Shown in pieces: positions 58,774-64,000 of a DNA stretch of 64,000 nt. The notes beneath the pieces are model-generated. The model saw only the letters and a list, made by a program, of their open reading frames with translations. It searched no databases and was not told the origin of the DNA. The translations under genes were made by a program, and so were the position numbers. This stretch comes from Haemophilus sputorum CCUG 13788 (GTDB taxonomy: Bacteria; Pseudomonadota; Gammaproteobacteria; Enterobacterales; Pasteurellaceae), in the NCBI RefSeq assembly GCF_000238795.1, contig NZ_AFNK01000035.1, positions 64,001 to 128,000 of the forward strand, read 5' to 3'. Positions within the stretch are counted from its first letter, which is position 1. Each line of letters starts with the position of its first letter.

Positions 58774-59643
58774 ATGCTAAAAGAACGCATACTTTCTGCC
58801 ATCGTTATGGTAATTGCTGTATTAGCCGCTATTTTCTTATTATCACCCCTTCCATTAACCATTATTGTTACAGTGGTTGTATCATTAGGTATGTGGGAAT
58901 GGGCTCAATTTGTTGGGTTTAAAACCCCCGTTTCACGTATGTTGATTGCTTTAGTAACAGGGGCAATTTTATTGCTGTTAATTTTGGCTAATACCAATTA
59001 CATCAATGCCACTAAATTTATTACGGATGGAACAGCACCTGTTCTCTTTATCGGCTGTATTTGGTGGATTTTTGCATTAGCTCTAGTGGTTTCTTATCCA
59101 AAATCAGCTTCATTATGGATGAAATCTGTCGTCGCAAAATTTATTTTTGGCTTAGCCACTTTACTACCATTTTTAATCGGCTTTTTAGCTTTACGCTTCT
59201 ACCATTACAACCAAGCACCATATCAAGGGACTTACTTATTGCTTTATGTGTGCTTGCTAGTTTGGGGCGCTGATTCAGGTGCTTATTTCTTCGGTCGTGC
59301 TTTTGGTAAACGTAAACTAGCCCCTAAAGTGTCTCCAGGTAAATCATGGGAAGGTGCATTAGGCGGATTATTAACCTCTTCTATTATTGCCTTTGCATTC
59401 TTAAAATTTGCCTCTACTGATGTGTTTGGGCGTGAATTAAATACAACTCACTTTATCTTAGTTTCAGTAGCAACTGTTGCGATTTCTATTTTAGGTGATT
59501 TGGCAGAAAGTATGTTTAAACGCCAAGCCGGCATTAAAGATAGTAGTAATTTAATTCCGGGGCATGGTGGAATTTTAGATAGAATTGATAGCCTAACCGC
59601 TGCGATTCCATTCTTTGCAACGATGTTCTTCTTTGTACTTTAA
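58774..59643 (+). CDS. cdsA: Phosphatidate cytidylyltransferase (CDP-diglyceride synthase)
   Basis: Makes CDP-diacylglycerol, the precursor of all membrane phospholipids. 289 aa with about eight transmembrane helices. Signature VSPGKSWEGALGG and IKDSSNLIPGHGGILDRIDSL near the C-terminus. AAGGATATT precedes the ATG. Confidence 0.96.
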   Translation: MLKERILSAIVMVIAVLAAIFLLSPLPLTIIVTVVVSLGMWEWAQFVGFKTPVSRMLIALVTGAILLLLILANTNYINATKFITDGTAPVLFIGCIWWIFALALVVSYPKSASLWMKSVVAKFIFGLATLLPFLIGFLALRFYHYNQAPYQGTYLLLYVCLLVWGADSGAYFFGRAFGKRKLAPKVSPGKSWEGALGGLLTSSIIAFAFLKFASTDVFGRELNTTHFILVSVATVAISILGDLAESMFKRQAGIKDSSNLIPGHGGILDRIDSLTAAIPFFATMFFFVL

Positions 59644-59648
59644 GCTCA

Positions 59649-60962
59649 ATGACATCCATAATTGCATTTTTTATTTTAATTTGTGTCTTGGTATTCGTTC
59701 ATGAATACGGGCACTTTTGGGCAGCCCGACGCTGTGGTGTAAAAGTGATTCGCTTTTCCATCGGCTTTGGCAAAGTGCTCTACAAAAAAACTGATAAACA
59801 AGGTACTGAATTCGCATTTTCACTTATTCCGCTAGGCGGTTATGTGCAAATGTATAATGATGAACCGGAATTTAACGGGCAAGTGCATCAATCTTTAGCA
59901 CAAAAATCTATTGCTCAACGTGCATTCATTATTTTTGCAGGGCCATTAGCCAATTTTTTATTCGCTTTAATGGCCTATTGGTTAATTTTTGTAAATGGTC
60001 TTCCAACTGTAAAACCCGTGATTGCTGAAGTCTCTGCAAACAGTATTGCTGCTACAGCGCAATTACCGGAAGATCTTGAAATCACAGAAATTGCTGGTTC
60101 TCCTGTAAGAGATTGGAACGATGCGACCTTAGCGCTTTTAAGTGAAGTTGGACACAAAAAAGTTTCGCTAGCTGGGCACTTAATCGATGATGCTAATTTG
60201 CAGCATTTCGAATTGGATTTATCTCATTGGCAAATTGACAATACCAAAGAGAATCCACTTACAAGTATTGGTATTCGACCAAAAGGTAACAAAATTACCC
60301 CTGTGATTAATAAAGTGGAAACGGATTCTGCTGCCCAAAAAGTGGGGCTCAAAGCTGGTGATAACATTTTGGCGATAAATCGAGAGCCTTTTAAGTGGCA
60401 AACATTGGTTAAAGCAATTCAAACTGGCGAACCGGTTGAGCTAGAAATTGAACGTGAAACAGAAAAAATGACGTTTGTCATCCAACCAGAAAAAAAAGGT
60501 GAACGCTACTTAATCGGCATTGTCCCAAGCTACGAACTGCTTGCAGACAAGTATCGTACAGAATTAAAGTATGGTATTCTTGAAGCATTTAGCAAAAGCC
60601 TTGAGAAAGTTTATTCACTAAGTAAGACTATTTGTAGTTTTATTGGCAATTTAATCACAGGCGATATTTCTGTAAAAAATATGGGCGGCGCAATTTCAAT
60701 TGCCAAAGGTGCAGGCATGAGCGCTGAGTCAGGCTGGATTTATTATTTAGGTTTTATGGCACTCATTAGTGTCAATCTTGGTGTTATGAATCTCTTCCCT
60801 ATCTTACCTTTAGATGGTGGTCAATTGGTTCTATTAGCCAGCGAAGCAATTAGAGGTAAACCGCTTTCCCGCCGTGTTCAATTAACATATCAACAAATTG
60901 GCATGGTTTTGGTATTAAGTTTGATGGCATTTACGTTTATCAATGATGTCATCCACTTTTAA
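59649..60962 (+). CDS. rseP: Site-2 protease RseP
   Basis: Inner-membrane zinc protease that cuts RseA to release sigma-E and clears signal peptides. 437 aa. HEYGH zinc motif (VFVHEYGHFWAARR, about residues 17-30), two PDZ-like segments (about 110-310), and NLFPILPLDGGQ motif near the C-terminus. It starts 6 nt after cdsA. Note that the window also has a sigma-E-like promoter before bamD. Confidence 0.96.
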   Translation: MTSIIAFFILICVLVFVHEYGHFWAARRCGVKVIRFSIGFGKVLYKKTDKQGTEFAFSLIPLGGYVQMYNDEPEFNGQVHQSLAQKSIAQRAFIIFAGPLANFLFALMAYWLIFVNGLPTVKPVIAEVSANSIAATAQLPEDLEITEIAGSPVRDWNDATLALLSEVGHKKVSLAGHLIDDANLQHFELDLSHWQIDNTKENPLTSIGIRPKGNKITPVINKVETDSAAQKVGLKAGDNILAINREPFKWQTLVKAIQTGEPVELEIERETEKMTFVIQPEKKGERYLIGIVPSYELLADKYRTELKYGILEAFSKSLEKVYSLSKTICSFIGNLITGDISVKNMGGAISIAKGAGMSAESGWIYYLGFMALISVNLGVMNLFPILPLDGGQLVLLASEAIRGKPLSRRVQLTYQQIGMVLVLSLMAFTFINDVIHF

Positions 60963-61024
60963 ATTTAGGTTACAAGCGGTCAAATCCGCGCGTAATTTTG
61001 CAAATCGTTTATAGGATAATTTCA

Positions 61025-63409
61025 ATGAAAAAATTATTACTTTCTTCACTTTTACTTGCTAACGGTGTCGCTATTGCTGCGCCTTTTGTTGTAAAAGATA
61101 TTCGTGTTGATGGCGTTCAACCTGCAACGGGTGAGGCGATTATCTCTTCTTTACCAGTAAAAGTTGGGCAAACTGCAACTGATGCAGACGTTTCGAACGT
61201 CATTCGTCAATTGTTCTCTTTAAATCGTTTCCAAAACGTTCAAGCTACACGTGAAGGTAATACTTTAGTCATTAAAGTGGCTGAACGTGCTATTTTAAAT
61301 TCTGTTGATTTAGACGGTAACGGTGCCATTCCTAAAGATGCTTTAGAGCAAAACTTAAAAGCAAACTTAATCGCGAAAGGCGAAGTCTATGATGCTGAGA
61401 AAGTCAATGAATTTAAACAAGCATTATTAGATCACTACCGCGCTATTGGTCGTTATCAAGCTACTATTGATACTGAAACCACCCAAGCAGAAAACGGTGG
61501 CATCAATCTTAAATTCAAATTCAACGAAGGAGATGTTGCTTACGTTAAGCACATTAATTTCGAAGGCAACCAAGCATTTAGCTCAAAAGAATTAACAGAA
61601 CCACTTGAAGTACAACCTGATGTTTCTTGGTGGAATATTTTTGAAAGTAGCAAATTTGAACAACAAGCCTACAACAAAGATTTAGAAACTATCCGCAACT
61701 ATTATCTTAACCGCGGTTATGCAAAATTTGCTCTAACGGATACTGATGTTAAATTCTCTGATGATAAAAAAGAGGTTGATTTAACCTATAAAATTCATGA
61801 AGGCGCACAATACAAAGTGAGTAATATCCGTATTGTAGGTAACACTGCGCACCTTGATAACAAACTCAATGCATTATTAAAAGATTATAAAACTGGCGAT
61901 CTATTCCGTCGTGATGAATTAGTTGCAATTCAAGATGGCATTAAAGACATTCTTGGTGAGAACGGTTTTGGTGCTGCAAAAGTGGATATTCATCCAAAAT
62001 TTGATGATGAAAACCAAACTGTCGCAATTAGCTTCGTTGTTGATGCGGGTCAACGTACTTATGTACGTAAAATCCGCTTTGAAGGCAATGATGTAACCGC
62101 TGACTCAACTTTACGCCGTGAAATGCGTCAACAAGAAGGTGCATGGTTATCGACTTCTGCAGTAACACTTGGTAAAAGCCGTTTAGAACGTACTGGTTTC
62201 TATGATAGCGTTGAAATGGAAATGCAGAATGTACCAGAAACCAATGACCAAGTTGATGTTGTATATAAAATTAAAGAACGCAATACTGGTTCTATCAACT
62301 TCGGTGTAGGTTATGGTACAGAAAGTGGCTTTAGCTACCAAGCTGGTATTAAACAAGACAACTTCTTAGGCTTAGGTTCAACTATCAGTTTAAGTGGTAC
62401 ACGTAACGACTACGGTACTAGCGTGAACTTAGGTTATACCGAACCGTACTTTACCAAAGATGGTGTAAGCCTTGGTGGAAACATTTTCTATGAAGACTAC
62501 GATAACTCAGATAGTAGCACTTCTGCAGCTTATAAACGTAAAACTTATGGTATCAATGGTACGCTTGGCTTCCCAGTAGATGAAAACAACTCTTACTACT
62601 TAGGCTTAGGTTACACACATGACAAATTAAACAACGTAAGTCGTGAATATACCCGTGAGAAATATGTTAAATCAATGGGCTTTAAGTACGATAAAAACAC
62701 CAGTTATTACAGCAAAATTAAAGCAGATGACTTCGATTTCTCACTAGGTTGGAACTATAACAGCTTAAACCGTGGTTATTTCCCAACACAAGGTACCTCA
62801 GCAGGTATTGGTGGAAAAATTACTATTCCAGGTTCTGATAATAAATACTATCGTGTGAATGCAGATTTCCGTAATTACTATCCACTTAACCGTGAGCATA
62901 AATGGGTTATCTCAACCAAATTAGGCGCATCTTATACTAACGGTTACGGCGGTAAAAAAGTACCATTCTACCAGCTCTTCTCTGCAGGTGGCATTGGCTC
63001 ATTACGCGGTTTCTCTTATGGCGCAATTGGCCCGAAAGCGATTTATTATTCACAAAATACACGTGCCTTTACCGAAAACAGTGAAGACGTAGTTGGTGGT
63101 AATGCAATGGCATTAGCAAGTGTTGAACTTATTGTACCAACGCCATTTATTAGTGAGAAATTCCAACATAATGTTCGTACTTCATTATTCGTAGATGCAG
63201 CTAGCGTATGGACAACTAAATGGAAAGCCGCTAAATATCCAAACTTACCGGACTTTAGCGATTACAAACGTGTTCGTGCTTCTGCAGGTATTGGCTTCCA
63301 ATGGCAGTCACCAATCGGTCCACTTTCATTCTCTTATGCAAAACCGATTAAAAAATATACTGGAGATGAAATCGAACAATTCCAATTTAGCATTGGTAGT
63401 ACATTCTAA
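61025..63409 (+). CDS. bamA: Outer membrane protein assembly factor BamA
   Basis: Central subunit of the BAM machine; Omp85 family (D15 antigen of H. influenzae). 794 aa from ATG 61025 (AGGATAATTTC upstream); an upstream in-frame ATG at 60998 lacks a site and would bury the signal peptide. Signal MKKLLLSSLLLANGVAIAA, five POTRA domains (about 20-345), then a 16-strand barrel with GSLRGFSYGAIGP (the VRGF/Y-type loop 6 motif) and C-terminal FQFSIGSTF ending in Phe. Confidence 0.97.
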   Translation: MKKLLLSSLLLANGVAIAAPFVVKDIRVDGVQPATGEAIISSLPVKVGQTATDADVSNVIRQLFSLNRFQNVQATREGNTLVIKVAERAILNSVDLDGNGAIPKDALEQNLKANLIAKGEVYDAEKVNEFKQALLDHYRAIGRYQATIDTETTQAENGGINLKFKFNEGDVAYVKHINFEGNQAFSSKELTEPLEVQPDVSWWNIFESSKFEQQAYNKDLETIRNYYLNRGYAKFALTDTDVKFSDDKKEVDLTYKIHEGAQYKVSNIRIVGNTAHLDNKLNALLKDYKTGDLFRRDELVAIQDGIKDILGENGFGAAKVDIHPKFDDENQTVAISFVVDAGQRTYVRKIRFEGNDVTADSTLRREMRQQEGAWLSTSAVTLGKSRLERTGFYDSVEMEMQNVPETNDQVDVVYKIKERNTGSINFGVGYGTESGFSYQAGIKQDNFLGLGSTISLSGTRNDYGTSVNLGYTEPYFTKDGVSLGGNIFYEDYDNSDSSTSAAYKRKTYGINGTLGFPVDENNSYYLGLGYTHDKLNNVSREYTREKYVKSMGFKYDKNTSYYSKIKADDFDFSLGWNYNSLNRGYFPTQGTSAGIGGKITIPGSDNKYYRVNADFRNYYPLNREHKWVISTKLGASYTNGYGGKKVPFYQLFSAGGIGSLRGFSYGAIGPKAIYYSQNTRAFTENSEDVVGGNAMALASVELIVPTPFISEKFQHNVRTSLFVDAASVWTTKWKAAKYPNLPDFSDYKRVRASAGIGFQWQSPIGPLSFSYAKPIKKYTGDEIEQFQFSIGSTF

Positions 63410-63416
63410 TTTTCAA

Positions 63417-63459
63417 GCGGTTAAATTTGATAAAATTTTTGCAAAAACAATTTAACCGC
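63417..63459. repeat. Imperfect USS pair between bamA and skp
   Basis: Arms GCGGTTAAATT (63417-63427) and AATTTAACCGC (63449-63459); the left half extends to CAAGCGGT, one base short of an exact USS (TCAAGCGGT). A hairpin in the middle of an operon. Confidence 0.65.
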
Positions 63460-63488
63460 CCCTTATTTACTTTTTAGAGGATAATTAT

Positions 63489-64000
63489 ATGAAAAAATTA
63501 TTTAAAGTTGCGGCTCTTTCAGCTGCGTTTATGACAGCAGGTATCGCACAAGCAGCAGACACTATCGGTTTTGCAGATCCTGGTTATATTTTACAAAACC
63601 ACCCTGTATTATTAGATGCAGCCGCAAAATTTGACGCTTTCATGAAAAGCAATGAAACACAATTTGCTGAAGAAGATAAAAAACTAGCGGAAGAAAACAA
63701 AGCTTTAACCGCAGAACGCGCAGGTATTGAAGCTGATGCGAAAAAATTAAAAGCTGAACAAGGCAATTTAGAAGCATCATTGAAAAAACAAGTTGCACAA
63801 TTAGAAAAAGATGCACCTCGTTTACGTGCAAAAGAAATCCAAGCTCGCCAAGATAAAATTATGGCAAGCCAAAAAGGTTTCCAAAATAAAGTAGAAGCGT
63901 TACAAAAACGTGAAGCTGCTTTTGCGAAAAAAGCAGAAGCTTTCCAACAAAAAGCTGAAGCTTTCCAAAAGAAAATCGAAGATGCTAATAAAAACTCAGG
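63489..64000 (+). CDS. skp: Periplasmic chaperone Skp (OmpH), cut by window edge
   Basis: Holds unfolded outer-membrane proteins in the periplasm on the way to BAM. Read directly from ATG 63489: MKKLFKVAALSAAFMTAGIA then QAADTIGFADPGYILQNHPV, with a signal peptide cut near residue 22. The rest is a long charged coiled-coil (residues about 45-170) rich in Lys, Glu and Ala, still open at the right edge. TAGAGGATAATT precedes the ATG. Follows bamA, as in E. coli. Confidence 0.93.
   Translation, partial: MKKLFKVAALSAAFMTAGIAQAADTIGFADPGYILQNHPVLLDAAAKFDAFMKSNETQFAEEDKKLAEENKALTAERAGIEADAKKLKAEQGNLEASLKKQVAQLEKDAPRLRAKEIQARQDKIMASQKGFQNKVEALQKREAAFAKKAEAFQQKAEAFQKKIEDANKNS

Overview
The window is a chromosomal segment of a Pasteurellaceae bacterium (Gammaproteobacteria). 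The protein set is typical of the family: Tol-Pal, cydABX-ybgE, an MsrAB operon under an ECF sigma factor, LOS glycosyltransferases, and uppS-cdsA-rseP-bamA-skp. The strongest taxonomic marker is the DNA uptake signal sequence. I find 24 exact copies of ACAAGCGGT/ACCGCTTGT, often followed by an A/T-rich stretch and TTTGCAAA, against only 2 copies of AAGTGCGGT. This is the Actinobacillus pleuropneumoniae-type signal (Actinobacillus/Mannheimia/Glaesserella side of the family), not the H. influenzae type. I do not name a species. No tRNA, rRNA, CRISPR, prophage or insertion sequence is visible; this is mostly core genome.

Layout. 1-2.5 kb: dusC (cut by the left edge), yjdF, djlA. 2.6-7.5 kb: ybgC-tolQ-tolR-tolA-tolB-pal on the minus strand, ended by a strong terminator. 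7.6-10.7 kb: cydA-cydB-cydX-ybgE, including a 32-codon cydX. 11-16.2 kb: a small exported protein, queF, gmhB, bcp, hemW, sdaA. 16.3-22.1 kb: a lipoprotein of unknown function, argG, a DUF218 protein, a heptosyltransferase, pbpG, rluD. 22.2-27.8 kb: bamD, tsaD, a family 25 LOS glycosyltransferase, cyaY, recQ and an unknown membrane protein. 27.8-30.8 kb: an intergenic region with a candidate small RNA, then ECF sigma factor, zinc anti-sigma factor, periplasmic MsrAB and a thioredoxin-like protein (repair of oxidised periplasmic methionines). 31-36.4 kb: greA, dacB, a GNAT protein, purH with a PurR box, and a di-haem peroxidase. 36.5-38.4 kb: an unrecognised 610-residue membrane protein with four regularly spaced cysteine pairs. 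38.5-43.2 kb: yadGH-type ABC exporter, modABC, rnfH.

43.2-51.3 kb is minus strand: outer-membrane efflux lipoprotein, gmk, gpt, amiB, tsaE, orn, coaD, waaA and an O-antigen ligase-like gene, the last six tightly packed. 51.3-55 kb: a YD-repeat secreted protein, trhP, a cytochrome b562-like protein, an LgtF-type glycosyltransferase. 55-58 kb: yhbY, pgpB, nagK, gloB. 58-64 kb: uppS-cdsA-rseP-bamA-skp, skp cut by the right edge.

Envelope building dominates: Tol-Pal, BAM, undecaprenyl phosphate, CDP-diacylglycerol, LOS core (gmhB, waaA, glycosyltransferases) and peptidoglycan enzymes (pbpG, dacB, amiB). The points most worth following are the four-repeat cysteine-pair membrane protein, the minus-strand small-RNA candidate at about 27.9 kb, the hairpin that buries the modB ribosome-binding site, a perfect PurR-like palindrome in front of argG, and the MsrAB operon lacking an adjacent ccdA. 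None of these amounts to a demonstrated new system.
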